Made by a program: the position numbers and the translations under genes. The notes beneath the pieces are model-generated. The model was given only the letters and a program-made list of their open reading frames with translations, was not told where the DNA came from and did no database searches. Source: Serinus canaria (taxonomy: Eukaryota; Chordata; Aves; Passeriformes; Fringillidae). Taken from it: a stretch of DNA of 64,000 nucleotides. The stretch lies in assembly GCF_022539315.1 (NCBI RefSeq), contig NC_066322.1, positions 16,812,765 to 16,876,764 of the forward strand. Reading direction: 5' to 3'. This document shows, in pieces, positions 38,061-53,000 of the stretch (within the stretch, counting starts at the first letter, position 1; each line of letters opens with the position of its first letter).

Positions 38061-41000
38061 GGGAATAAAAAACAGCCGGGAGGAGTTTAGTACAGTCAGC
38101 TCCTTGTGCGTACAGAAAGCGCAGAGTAACGTGCACCTGGGGAGCTTCAAGGGTAACATCTCATCCACTTACATAAACACCACACCGACTCTTTGCTAGA
38201 ATTAGTTAGGCTGGCTAATACAAAAAAATCTAAAGAGCGGCTTGTGTTACAAAAACAGGTCTGTACAAGCTAAATTACAGCAATTCTGAATGTGTTTCTG
38301 CAGGCTTATGCTTGGGTTTCTCCATCACGACTTACCTGAAAGAAATGCACAGGGGAGGAATGTTCCTGCTCCCGTGCAAATTACAAAGCAGTTGTTATTA
38401 TAACACAAATAGAGTCCAAAGTCATCTGAAAATCATCTGCTCCTTTAGTAACTCCCCATGACCTAAAAATTCGGGTTTTACTTTTCAAAGCTATAAAAAT
38501 GATCCAGACATTACAATTCAGCAAAATAAACTGCCAATAGCTCTTTCGGGTGCAAGGTAGGCACCCGCACCGTGCTTTTTCCTCAGCAGTCTTGACTTCC
38601 CAGGATTGTTTTAGGAAAAACAACCAAGCTTTTACTGCCTCATGGATTTCTACCAGTGAGGGAGAACTCATACTGTTGTGAGATCCAATTGCAGGGGCAA
38701 GCACATGTGTAATACCCTTCTGATTGGCCTCAGTCACTTCAGGTTTGCTCTTCTGCCTCAGACTTATTTGAACTCCTGAAGAACACTAGTTACTAGAAGA
38801 CCTCAAAAGCACAGACATCATTATTGTTACCTGATTTTTCAGATGGGGAAACAGACAAAAGTTGAATGACCTGCTCAGTCTTGCTAGCGAGGACAATAGC
38901 AGCAGATCCAGGTCTTTGGAGTCCTAAGTCAAGATCCAGTGTTTAAGCTACACTAAAGCAAACTCAGCATGATTCATGAATTTACATGTCAGCTTTGTAT
39001 ATCTTAGTCTTTTTCTTTTTATAGCAGATAATGGGTGGAAACACATTTGCCCAGCTCATTCCATGTGTAAGCTGTCTCAGGGGTAGGATGTGGACAAAAA
39101 CTGCCTAAGTAACACTAGCAGTGCAGTTCTCTATTGCTTTGTGCACTGTTCTCCCTGATTTGTTTTCTGTTACAAATTCATTGACTTTGAATCCTGAATT
39201 GCATTTCCCCACCACACATTCAAAGCTGAGCTATGTAAAGAGAGAAGGTGAGTGTCCCACTTCTCTCAGCAGTTCCTGGGGAGGACAGGCAGAATCTCTA
39301 CTGTTGTTATAAACTTTAGGGCTCCCTCTTTGAGGAACTCTATAAATTTGTACTTTCCCCTAAACATTTATAAAGCATTTACCCTTTACTGTTCTTCTGT
39401 GGTACTTCCTGATAAGAATCACAAATCACTTCACAATCACCAAACTGTCATCTTTACTTCAGATGTTGGTTTGTTTCTACTTTCACCTCATTTTTTTAAT
39501 CACTAATAGTTCAGAAGAACCTTCTCAAGGACAACTATAAATAAATATGCATATACTTGAAAATACTGCACCTGATAATTTGAGGAGACTTGTATCTAGA
39601 GACTTGTATCTAGATTACTATTCTTTAGGAGTGCTCAATTCTCTAAGTTTTATAGAGAACAACTCTTCTGACCTATCTGAGGTTTGTTTCAGGGCTTATG
39701 ATACTGTTTATCCTAACAGTGCCTCTTTTCCTCCTTTCCATAGGAGGGATGCCTATGTGACGTGCTCAGATGTAAATGCTCTCCAGTAGAGCTCTGAAGT
39801 TAAACTAATGAATTGTACTATTTCTTTTTACTTGACAGGTTTAGATCTTCAAAAGCATTTCATATAAAGAAAATAGTGTGGTGTTCTGACTGCCTAGAGG
39901 AAAGATCCTTGAACAAATATATTCATACTGTAGAAAATTCCTGTCATAAGAGCCACATTTGTACTTTTGCTCCCTTAATTAGTTGGGATGGTAAGTGCCT
40001 TTTGTGAGCAGCAATACCCAAAAAATATTTTGGAATCTTCACTCCCTGATGATAGATTGAACTGACATGTGCAGTACAGTCTAAAAGCAATAATGTACTG
40101 CCCCCCCTTGTTGGCATTTAAAGTTCCCTCCCTCTTCTGTGTGTGATGAAAACCCTCTGAATGTAAGGGGGTGGCGACTGCTGTCTGGCTGGCATGGCTG
40201 AGATGTCACAGCTCCTGTTACAAAGGCTGCTCCCTCTCAGAGCTATGCTGTCTAAAGCCTCGTCAAGTAAGAGCACTGAGAACAAGTGCTAAAAGCAGGA
40301 CTGCAGAACATTTCAAGATGCTGTATCCTCCACGAATTGCCAGAAAGACAAGGCCACATATGAGATATTTGAACAGTCATTTAAAGGGACAACTGAAAAT
40401 TTCCCTGCTGTTTGAAGACATCTGCTCTGTTTTCACAAGTAACACTAAAGATTATTAGCATAGAAAGAGATGAAAGAGCAAACACTACCCCTTACTCTTC
40501 TAACTCCACTTTTCCCCACATTTACCAACACTTCAACATTCAGTTGTACTGCTTTACTTAGAAGACAGCAATTTGTCTTTTTTCCTCTGTGAAGCATTGA
40601 AAGAGAAACTTAATTTTGTATAGGAGAAGATGATAGTGAAACATTTATTGGCAGGAGGCACCTCGAGCTACTCAGAATTTGAAGGCTACATTTGAAATTA
40701 AAAGTCTTATATTAGGGAAAAAAATGGACTTCTTTGAAGTATATTTAGAGAAAAACCAAACCCCCAGTTTTGTAAGTTCACCTGTCTGTATAAGCTCTCT
40801 AAAATTCCCAGGGTTTTCAGTCTTCCTGCACTATCAAAAGGCAGCAGACCCATCCTTGATGCTGCTGGGTAAAAAACAAAGGAAAAAATCCTCTTCAATT
40901 TCTTCAATTCCATGTCAAAAGTATACACTGTACATTTTGACATCCCTACAGCAAATTATGCACAAAGAGTAGTAATGACACTAGAAATACTGAAGTTTGA

Positions 41001-44000
41001 TAATGCAAACACAGTGCTGATACAAAGATATGATTGTGATTTCACAAAGAATTTGTATAACTCTTTTACCTGAATATTGCCATTGTAGAAAATAACCATA
41101 AACTAAAGCCCCAAGGCAGTGAATATTCTCTTGCACAAGGAAAAGGCTATGCAGTGGTGTTGGAAAACCTGGATGTCTATTTAGCGTTGAGTCAAAGCTG
41201 GCTCAGGTTCTCAGATGGAGGCACTCCAATGTGCTTCATAGTGACAGTGATACTCAGTGAATGATGTGACTTTTCAGTATGCCTGGGAAATTGGCAACAT
41301 GCAGCTCTGTGTTAGCCAGCCTAAGTAAATATGCACTGAGTCAGTATTAACTGGTGGAAGTTCCTTTTCATCTTGTGTATCCTGCAAGATCTCATAGTAG
41401 TAAAAGCTGAAAAGTTTTTGTAGATTTTCAAGAGCCAGAATTCACTGTGAAGGCCTTAATGACTTCTCCTTTCTTGAAAAATAAATCAGCCTCCCACCCC
41501 AAGTGAATAGACCTTCCTTTTCCTTCCTGACTGTTCTTATGCTGACTCATTTTATCTCTGCCAATTATATAAATGAATCCATGTCTTTCTGAAGGATGAG
41601 CATTTGTAGCTCTGGCTGTTAGCATCCTTAGGTCCAGGTCCACAAAGCAACTTTGGTTTTGCAATGTGTTTGGGTTAGGCACCCAGCTCCAAGGTGAGAT
41701 AGGACAATTTGGTCAGGGTATCCAAGTTTACTTCAACTCTTATCTCTTTACTGTGTGGTATCCCAGAATGCATCTGCTGTAGAGAAGCACTGAACAGAAT
41801 TACAATGGAAGGGAGCAGTGATAAAAGAAGCTCAGAGAGACAGAAATTCAGGCTCTTTCTTTGGTAGGAGACAGCCCTTTTCACTGAATTCCTCTCCTGC
41901 CTGTACTTTTTGGTTTGCCTGTGGGAGAAATGGGGAATGGCAAAAGAGAATTCCAAAGCAATTTTCCCACTTCCTGGCAGTGTGTCTAACTATTACATGT
42001 AAAACATGAAGAGCAGCATGTCCTTTGCTGATAGTTTAGTTTCATTCAGAAAGAATCTAAATGCTGTGCATTGTGCTGACCTTGGGATAAAGATGCTTAC
42101 TGGATCAATATCCTTGGGGATTTAGATGAGAACATGTCTAACTAGCAAATCAGAAACAGGTGGAAGAAATAAAACTGCAGAATGAGTGTCAGCACAGGTC
42201 AAACACTGGCTTGCAGAAGAGCAGAACTTAGGAAGCTGAGTAGTAAATACCTGTAAATGAACCTGTAGATGTTAGACATCTGAATTCTACAAAAGTGAAA
42301 ATTAATTTTAGAAAACCCTTTGAGTATGGGCATCACTGTATGTCTTTGTACACAGTGAAATAATGCAATCAGATTCTAGTCTCGTGAAATATGAGCCAGT
42401 GTTTCAGAGGTAAGGATTTGTTTAGCTGGACTACTTAGAGAATAAGGTTCAGCACTCCACAGGTAAGATGATGAAATTTTGCTTTGTGAACATTTGCCTT
42501 GGTTCTGATTTGGGAATTTCTCCCATGCATGTGGCTAAGCTGTGAGACTCCCTGCCTCAGGACTGTTTACACAGGTTTAAAAGGCAAATGGATAAACTAG
42601 TTGAAGAAAGAAATCCATGAAAAATTATTAAATACATAGGCAGCACTTCTGGTGGAGGAGAATCCAAATCACTGTGTCTGTCTCCTCCCTTTCCCTCAAT
42701 CACTACATTCTTGCCCTGTTTTATTACTTTTTCTGAGTCTGCTGCTGGCTGTTTCAGAAACCAATTCTAGATGGATCCTTAGATCCATCCTCTGCAACAG
42801 TTTGTAGCTTTTGGTGCAAGAGAAGCTTCAGACTGAGAGTCAATTGTAAAGCAGCAGCACAAACAGAATTTTCAGTGTAAGTACACTTACAGCAATCTCC
42901 CTTTGGCTTAATTCTTGACTTGAAGGAAACTATTCTTGATATGCCCTGATGAGATCATACTAAGGCATGCTTATTCCCTTCAGGAACAACACAGTCTACC
43001 AGAAAAGTCAAAGGAGATAGAGAAAATTAATAATTCTATAGGAAAAATGTTTAGAAAGACTCAGTTCTCCACAATTAGGACTGTGGCAACCACTGGACTG
43101 TGTTTTTAGAGTTAAATTCAAAGAAGCTGATTTATGTAAGCATTCTGACAGTTCAGGGAGAATTCATTCTGCATTGCTCTTTCTCAAAGTGGTTGGTTCC
43201 TATACTGTGAAATAAACTTTTTTTTTTTTAACTGAGTAATTTCAAAAGAAATCAATACAATTTATGCTTATGTCAGTGCTTATAAAGTCTCACTCAAGTG
43301 TACTCAATCTGCTGATTACAAATGGTTTCAAATTAAACTTCTAAGATGCACAGACATGATAAATGTGTCAGTACTGCCATAATAGTTATCACATTATTTC
43401 TGAAGATCTGTTGATCCTGTAGCACTTTAGCTATGGCTTTAAACTGCAGGAATTCAAGTGAACTATATTTCTGTAATTCTATTACAGAGACACTAAAACC
43501 TCTTTTTAAACACTTTGCTCAGCTGTTCTTCCCTTATGAATACTTCAATTTTACCTTTTTATTTTCTGAATAAAAATTTAACAGCTGAATATAGTTTTCT
43601 CTGCTCATATTGTGTATTGGTCATTCTTTGCCCTCAGCCTGTTTGTGTTCAAAACATTAATAGTCAAGATTTTTTTATTTTACTAATGACACTATTGATC
43701 TTTAATCCTGATGCAATTGAAGAAATTTGTCTTCTAATCGAAGAAATATATTTGTAGTCACTTGTAAAAGAGTTTTTACCGTCTTGCACAAATCAGCCTA
43801 TTGATTAACTTCTACTCTAAGTAGTCTCAGAGAAGCTGTAGTTTAAAATGTCTTTAAAAATTCACCAAAAAAATGGACTGTAAGTCTTATGGAGTAATGC
43901 AGGCCAACAGTTGGTGTCCTATTGTGCTAAATGCTTTGAAAACACAATGAAATTGAAGTTCTCTGAGCCAAACAATTTATGTTTAAAAGAGATGATACCC

Positions 44001-47000
44001 ATCAGTAAGTGTTCCAAGAACAGATTGCCGGGTGTCTAAAAACTGTTGCCAACCAGTGCATTAACTGCCTTGGTGCTGTGCCTCAAGGCTGGAAACACTG
44101 TGTTCAGTGCTAGGGTGCTTCATGGCATTGGCCAGGATGTTCAGGAACTACCATTTCTTGCTTAGGATCAGGCTTTTCTGTTCCTTGTGCAGGGAACACC
44201 TACACTGGGGGATGTTCTGACAAATCTAAGAGGCGTGATAATTAGAGGAAACAGTCACCTTGCTTTCACTCTGTTGCTGCACAATTTGCTGTGGACTGGA
44301 ATGGAATCTAAAGCTGTGTTCTGGCATCCATCTTTCTGAAAAGGGAAAGAATGTTTGATATTTGCTTAGATCTTGAAAGTAATTGAAAGTAAATTAAATG
44401 TTTGAAGTGGGAAAAAAAAAAAAAAGAAATATCGAGCAATTTAGGTTGCAGGAGCCTTGTGGAAATCATGCAGTTAAACTCCTGTTCAAAGCAGATACAG
44501 CCAGATCAAATGGCATTGGGTCTTGTCCAGTCCAGTTTTAAATGTCTCCAAGAATGGAGATTCCACATCCTCTCTAAGCAACTTCTCATATTTGGTCTAG
44601 CTCATGGTGAAAAAAATTCCTTGTGTCTGGATTTTCTCCTGTTTTATCCAGACATATTCCCTCTCACCATTATCTCTGTGCACCTCCAAGAAGAGTCTGG
44701 ATCCATCATCTCTATAGGCTCCCTTAGGTATTTGCATGGACCAGTAAAGGCAAGTATGACAATTTGGCATTTGAAAGAATTGTGCTGGAACAGAACCAAA
44801 TAACAGTGGAATGAAGCTTTATTTGTATGTTTTCCACACTGATTCTAAAGGTTCACAGATATTTCTGTACAGCCACTCCCATGAAAACCACAGAGCAAAA
44901 GAACTCTGTAATTTTCAGTCTGGTCTTGTGCCTAGCAAGAATAACCCAGCTAAAATACCTTAGGTGGCAGAAAGATATTTAAGCCACTGTATTGACCTGG
45001 AGAATATCTCTCTAATGCAACCACTGGAGGCCATAGATTAAAACTACCCCTAGGGGATTCTGATAAAATATATGCACTTGGGTTGGGTATGGATTGGGAA
45101 GGACACTACTAAAAGTGTAGGCACTGCTGCAGTCTGCAGGGCAGCCCATTGACAGAAGAGCTTTGAGATACACCAAAGATTTTAATAGTCCTTGTAGCAA
45201 CTTGGCATCAGAAGGGACAAAAGGTGGTGTACAGCCCCCTCTCTGCCCTGTACTTGTTCTGTGGACTGCAAGTGTCAGAATGATGTATTTCAAGAATAGT
45301 CTTCTGGGAAAGGAATCCACTTCATTTGCTTTCCCATGGAGATTTCACACAAACAGACATTAAAATTGGAAATGTGTGTTATTTTAAATATAAAAAATCA
45401 AGGGAAAACATATCCTAACAATCCAACACATACTTGTTACATATCACAAAGGAGGAACAGCACTTATCTCCCTCAATGTCCCAGTCAGAGCTTTCACTGC
45501 ACAGGCAGAAACCACCATGGCATTAGTGTTCCTTGTGGAGATCAGATTTGATAGGTGTGACTGGAGCTGAAGTGCTCCATTGCTTTGCCAAAAGAAAACC
45601 CTTTGGGACAAGTGAAACAAGAAATAAGATACTCCAACCAAGTGATCTCTTTAAAGCAACCCTCTGAGAAGGATACTGGACTGTGACTCCTATTTTTAGT
45701 GAGGAATCATATTTAAAATCTAATATTAATCCATTCTCTTGGCCAGTTAATACCAAACATAATTAATGCTAGATGTTTATATAAAAACCCCAACAACTGC
45801 AATGAGGTTTAGGGAGCTGTTGCAACTGGGCTTTGAAATGTCTGGGGACTTTTCTGCTTGGCTGTTGATCAAATCATAACATTTTGCCAAACTGCCATTT
45901 GATCATGGAAATAAACTGCTCTTTCCTTTTCAGAGCTGTAGCGAAACCTCTGCTTGGAATATAAAATGCTAATATGTAATTAATAAAACAAGTGATTGAA
46001 GAGGCAAGAGTAACACTAACTATTCCTATAACTGTTAAATGTTTGTGAAGCCCAGATATTTAGCTGCATTTGTTCATTATGTCCACCAATATTTTCCACT
46101 CTCCTTGCAATTAAAATATTCTGGAAACAATACACAAAAATCTTCAAGCTACTCAGAATGTTTGCTTATATGCATATATACAGTTAAATTTTTTTCTCAA
46201 ACTCTAATTTTATGAATCATAAAAGTACTGTTCCTTAGTAATTCCTATGAAACTTTTCTACCCCTTACTTCTTCCACTTGCTCTAGCATAAGAAAATACT
46301 CAAGATTACACTTGAGTAACACTTAGCTACTTCTGCTACTGAATATATCCAAGACAATTCATTTGGCTTTTTTTTTTTTTCTCCAAGTTGAGTGCTTTTG
46401 GAAATTGGTGATTGAAACTGTCTCTTGAGAACATCAAGAAGGTTTTAAACTCAATTCACAGATCAGAGAAAACCGGTGTCCAACTCTGAGAGTCATATTA
46501 ATTATGAATTTTGGAATCAGCTAAGATTTTACATATTATTTAGCCAATAATGATTAATTATCATTTTGTATCCTCTCAGGTGGAAATCCTTGATTGGGAG
46601 ACAAAGAAACAGCTATGCTTCCTAGATAAGGTAAAAGAGAAATCTGCTTAAAAGACTAGGTGACTTTTTAAGAAATTATTAACTTTTCTTAAGTAAATAT
46701 GGTGTTTATGAAGGGTATTTAATCTTCTGGTAGCCTGTCCTTGGCCACTTGCAATGATTATGCAAACTTCATACTGACTACAGTGTATTTCAACCCTTTT
46801 CCAGAAGGAGGTTTTGGGCAAAAAGGACAACTTCAGTTTCCTTTACTAAGTTGCTTTAGTAAGAGGGTGCCTGTTGTTTGGTACTCAGGAACCATCAAAT
46901 TGTCACTGCTGTAATAGTAACTCTAGATCATTGCTAGAGAAGCTGCCTCTGAAACAGGTGTCAAAAATTGTCCTGCCTTTTTCCTGTCAGTTCTTTGAAT

Positions 47001-50000
47001 CCTTCATGCCAAGGCTAGACGTCTGTACAAAATAGTTACATTGTCTAGGTCACATTTCTATTGGGCTTAATAGTTTTACACCTAGTAGTCATCATTCAAA
47101 ATATGCATCTTACATTTACAATATTTTTGTTGCCTAGGTGGAGCCAAATGCTACAATTAGAGAGATCAGATTGATGTTCCATAAATTATGTGAGTATAAC
47201 TTCTGCAGCAGCTCACATCATACCAGAGTATCCAGCACATAAATAGGAAAAAATTACATAATTGGAATGTAATATATGCACACATAATACTGATAACCTG
47301 CACATGAATGTGATCACAGTGATATTTCAGTAAAATTATTTTATCCTGATACAGCTTTGTATTTTGTTTGGCTGTATAATTATCACCTATATTAGTGTTG
47401 AATAAATATTCATAAAACCTTTAAACGAAGCTGATCTTGTTGTATTGCATTCACTATAGTAGTGGGTGATCTAAACTGAACATTGTACATCACACAACTC
47501 TGTATGGTCTTACAGATCCTCGGTGGTACCCAGCAAGGCAGTCCATAAAACTTGATCCAAGTAAGTACTTGTGAGGTCTGGAGTTAACTAAGCTGAGCAG
47601 GGCCCTGGCAGGAAAGGTGTACTTAAGGGTATTGGCTCTTAAGAATCTGTTTCCAGCTATGTTAATTAGCACTGTGAAAGCTGAAGAGAATCCAGAACAA
47701 ATATAATTCTTTGGAAGGAAACACAGTTACACCCTGGTGCTTGGTAATTAATTTAGGAGTTTGCACATTGTTCCAATGCACTTTCTCACTACTGAGCTCT
47801 GTTGCTTTCCAGAGAGGCAGCACAGGATCTAGATATTCACTGCCCTTAGCTGCAGTCAAATGATCTCCATGATGGTGCTCAGCTGGGAGCACCAAAAAGG
47901 GCTTTGAGTTTGAGCTATCAATTCACATAATCCTCTGTTCTCAGGCAGGAATTACAGTTCTTTTGAGGGAAGCTAATGCAGAACACATTGCTGTGGACTT
48001 AGCAATTGCTGACAAAGCTGATGACAGCTGGCTGACTTCATTAATACACTTGTAGGTATTGCTACTAGAAGCCTCTTACATGGCCTGAGTCCACAAAAGA
48101 AAGTCTAATTGCCAAACTGTGTGAATTCATCTTAGCTAAAATAGAACGCTTTCTTTCTTTGCTTTCATTAAGGACAAGTTTATTTAAACAATCCCTTAAA
48201 AGTATGCTGGTGAAGATTTGCTCATTGTGTAAAATCTATCCATGGAAAACAGATGTATGATTATCTTGTTTCCTTCTCTGAAGGTCTCCCTTGTCAGATT
48301 TCTCTGTGAATTTACATGAGAAAATGCTGGCCTTCTGGAGATTCCTCCAAATCTAGGCATTAAAAGCTCAAGTGCAGTGGAATCACCTCATAACTTGATT
48401 GTTTGGGAAAAGAAAGGCAATTAAATTTTCTATAGGAGAGTTTTCCAAACAGCTTATCCTATCTTCTGTTTCTCTGATGATGAGCAATGAGAATAGCAGA
48501 AGAGACAGAGAGGTGCAGCTGACTAGGTCAGGGAACTGTCAAAGGGCATTGCCCCATCAACAAATTCTGCTGTTGGCAGTGATGAAGAAAGTCTACTAGA
48601 CTAGGCAGGCACATAGGATTGAGAATTCTTTTAAACTGTTTGGGTGTGAATAGAGGATCCAGACTTATATGTGATTACAGGGATAAATAAAAATTAAGTG
48701 TCGATATTCTTGGTCTGTTTAATGAGATTCCAATAAACCTACATCACATCAAGTAGTCTCATAGATAAAGCACCATATAAAGCTAGTATGCTTCCAAAGT
48801 GGACTTGAATGTCACTAAGATGTAATTACTTCTTTCCTTCTCAGAAGGAAAGTCCCTGAGGGATGAAGAAATCCTGCAGCACCTCCCTGTTGGCACAACT
48901 GCTACCTTATACTTTAAAGATTTAGGGCCACAGATAGGATGGACTACGGTGAGCTCTGCTTCAAGTCTGAGTCATTTGAATGGCTAGTTTTCCACAGTTA
49001 ATCCTTACATCACTTTTTGTTTCTCTCCAGTATTTCTGCATGATGTCTGCTCTGATAGTGGATGCAGGCAATGAATCTTCATTGCTTCAGTTCATTTAAT
49101 CAGGGAAAGCAGTAACAGATTGAATGTCTGTTTAGGTCCTTGGGAGGGCAGCAGTGGAAAACCTGCTGCAGGGTAGGTTGGCTCTACAGAGCTAAAATGC
49201 AGATTGTCAAATCGATGTCTACTGCAAAATCATTAGAAACTAGGTATGTAAATGCCTTTGGCAATCTTTTCCACAGGACCCGTGTAACTCCTGACAAAAT
49301 TAGGATTATACTCCATTGAGTTTGTCCTGAAAAGAGGCATGGGAGAAAATTCACATGTCAGTACTTGAAGTGACTTCAGCAAGAAAATGCATAAAATTAA
49401 GATTAGTTGCTGTCTGCATGTGACTGTGTCCCAGGACACCAGTGACAGGCTAATGACAGCTGATAATTTCTGCAATATCAGCAGCCATTCACAAAGACCT
49501 TGCATATTTACTGTCTTAGCTCAAATGCAAATTTTATCACAACTCACTTGGCAGGCAACACAGCACTGCTGTTTATGCAGCAAGGTGACCAATGACCCTT
49601 CCAGCTCTCTAGAAGGTCCTTGCTGCACAGTATTACTCTAGTTCCAATAAACAGCACGATGTCAAGAGAAAAGTACCTGATAATTTAAAGGCATATTTAC
49701 CATTTATTAGCTATGAGATATTAATAAAACCTTGTGTTGATTACAAATAGCTAAGACAATGTTAATAGGAGGTAAAATTTAAAAAGTCAAATATCTTTTG
49801 CAAGACTGAGTCTTCACATCTTTACTTTGGACGCAATGCTGATAAATCTAGCAGCTATTACTCAATTCAAAAAAACCAAGAAGACAGACAAAAACTTCTA
49901 ATGGCAGTGTAGACTTCAAGACACATGTGCATTAAAACCCACCAAAATATCACAGGGCAGAGTCACCCCAAGCTTCTACCATTTCATAATCTTTTGCTCT

Positions 50001-53000
50001 CCCTGCCCTTCAAGCTACTTCATTTAAATATAAACCAACAAGTACTTTAGTATTATCAAATCAAAAAAGATGAGCTTCTCATCTTCAAGCAAACCTGATC
50101 TTCACCAGAGAAAAAGATGATCATAACAGAAGTCAATAACCCAACTTTTCTGAGTATCAAAACAACTCTAAACACATTAGAGAACTGGGATTGTTTGGGT
50201 TTCTTTTTTGTTTGCTTTCTTTAGTTGTTGGGTTTTTGTTTGTTTGTGACAGAAGTACAATCAATTTTCCTTTCTGTGTAAGTGAGGTATGGGCCTACCT
50301 TCCTCACTTATAGATGGGTGGAAAATTCAGCTGTTAATATCTGATCCAAAGTTAACTTCAATTTAAAGTGCTATTCCTAAGAAATACACACCAATCTGAA
50401 TTAAATCAAGATAGAGAAATAGCTTCTCTGGTTTCTTCTCTCTTCTTCTTTTTGTTTTTTTCCTTTCTTTTTATTTTCCTTCTAGTATTCCAATTAAAGC
50501 TTGTTTGAACATAGAATGAAATTATTGTTTCCCAGGACAACTGCTGTGCTAACTGTTCACACAGATGGGGTCACTGTGAATACTTACAAGCTGTGTTTCC
50601 AGTTTAAACAAAATTCATTCAGTAGAAGCACAACTCCTATTTCTCAAGATAAATTCTTCACCAAATTTCATTTTAAACCAAAATAAAGCAACAGCTTTTG
50701 AGTGCTAGAGAGGGGTGAGAGCTGCATAAATGTAACATGCATGCATATTTGTCACAATCTCTGGGCTGCCACTGTTATCTTTTCATACCCACACTGTCTG
50801 CTGCACTGGCAATGGCTGTTTAAATGCAACTGAGGCAAATAATTGCAAAATATTTATGTGCATGGCTACCAGTTCCATAGCCTGAGCCCAAACCTTCTGC
50901 TCCCTCCCTGCCTCCCTTAGTGCCATCCTGGATGTGTGGAGGTGTTTATCCCACTGCATTAGTTATCACAAAGAGACCAAAGCAAAACTATCACCTAATT
51001 CAGCTGTCTAATGATTTTCTCTCTTTTTACAGGTATTTTTGATAGAATATACAGGTCCATTGTTCATCTATTTTGTGTTTTATTTCCGCATGACTTTTGT
51101 CTATGGACTGGATGAGAGGTTTACATCAAGTCCACACCCAGTAGTTAAGTAAGTCTGTTTGCAGGCTTGAGCAGTATTTCTTGTAGTCTTATTCCAAATG
51201 TCTTGCCACACATGTGTTTTTTAAGCACTCTTAAATGCTTTTGTCTTGCTGTTTCCAGCTTGGCATGTATCTGCCATTCTTTCCACTACATCAAAAGGTT
51301 GATTGAAACAGTGTTTGTTCATCGATTCTCCCGTGGGACTATGCCACTGAGGAATATTGTGAAGGTAAATTCTGCCAGAATCCATCCACAGCTGCTCTTA
51401 CAAATCCAGCCTAGCCAGCCTATGCTCTGCTTCTGCACCACAGACATTTTGTGTGGCTTTGGTAGCAATGCACAGCACATCTCACCCATAAAGCTGCCCC
51501 AACTTCTTTCAGAAGATTCCTAATGTCACTATTGTATAACCCACATGCTGTCATAGTGTTACTAGTATTATAGAAGTCTCATTACTTGTTAGAATTTTAA
51601 ATCTTCAGCATACCCTTCCTTTTCACTCAGCTTGGTCCTTGGTCAGGAATGTGTCAGTACAGCCATTAGTGACAGCTGTGTTATCAGACTTTAGAGAGTG
51701 GAAAGTGCACTGCAGAAACACAAGGACAGCAGCAAAAGGGAAAAACTAGAGAAATCACAGGGAAAGTGTAGAGGGAAGCATCAGGCAGGAAAAGCATGGG
51801 AAAGAAAGAAACTGATGAGGTGAAGAAGAGGACAGGAGATTGGGCAGTGCAAAATAATAAGCAGAGAAGAGAGGACAGTGCCCACATCTGATCTTACAGT
51901 CTCGGGTCAGCAAAACAACTTTCTCTTCAACATACAGTCTGTATGCCCTTCAACTTTGCCCAATGGCTTGCCAGACAATATAATTTTGTTTTCAGTCATA
52001 TGATCATACTTTCTAAAACTGTTTATAAACTTAACAGCTCCAAGATATTTTAGTACCATTCCCTATTAGTACCATTTCCTTACTTATTTCCTGTTACCTG
52101 CTCCCACCTACCACACTTAGTACTGCCATTTCTTGTATTATCAGCAAGTGGAAGGATTGTCTTGATCCATTGTTATCAGTAGTCCCTGCAGTGAATAATG
52201 GCCTAAAAGACTGTACTAAAACAAAGAAAATTGCTTATTTTTCAGAACTGCTTATATTACTGGGGATTTGCAGCTTGGCTTGCATATTACATCAATCATC
52301 CTCTTTACACTCCTCCTTGTAAGTAGCAAAACAGCCCTCAATGATTTAAGAATTTATGTATGTACTTCCTGTACTAGTACTAATGACATGCAAACTCTTT
52401 TTTTAATAGCTTATGGGAAAAAACAGATAAATTTTGCTGTGATCATGTTTCTGGTAGGTTTCTTGCTTTTTCTATAAAATGCTAACATGTCTTGCCTTGG
52501 TTCTTCTGTCATATAAATGGAGGAGTGGAGGATAAACAGATACTTAGGACTAGGACACTTGGGACATACTATAAGGCTGACCACTTGCATGCAAAACAGA
52601 TAAATCCATCAGTTCTTTATGTGATTTTGTACACAAAGGAATATTTTGATTCAGTGTCCATTCCAAGACTAGGATATTTATCTGCTGGGATGATCTCTCA
52701 TAATCTTTAAAAGTTTGTGACCCTGTGTTTAAAAGCCAGTGAGTTTGTTTTGGGAACTGTTTATTGAGTGTTAAGAATCACAACAGATCATAAATCTCAG
52801 AGAACTGGCCAACTAAGAGAGTATGTTGCTGATAATTTCCAGTGATAAAGTTTCATTTTGCTGAGCTTCAAAACCTGTTTATAGCTTTCTTTATAATACA
52901 AAATTCTTCAGTCACTGTTTATTCTCACAATTCCTAGGAATACTTCATACATGCAGAAGCAAAGTCAGTGTAGCCAATAAAGACGTACTTCCATACAAAG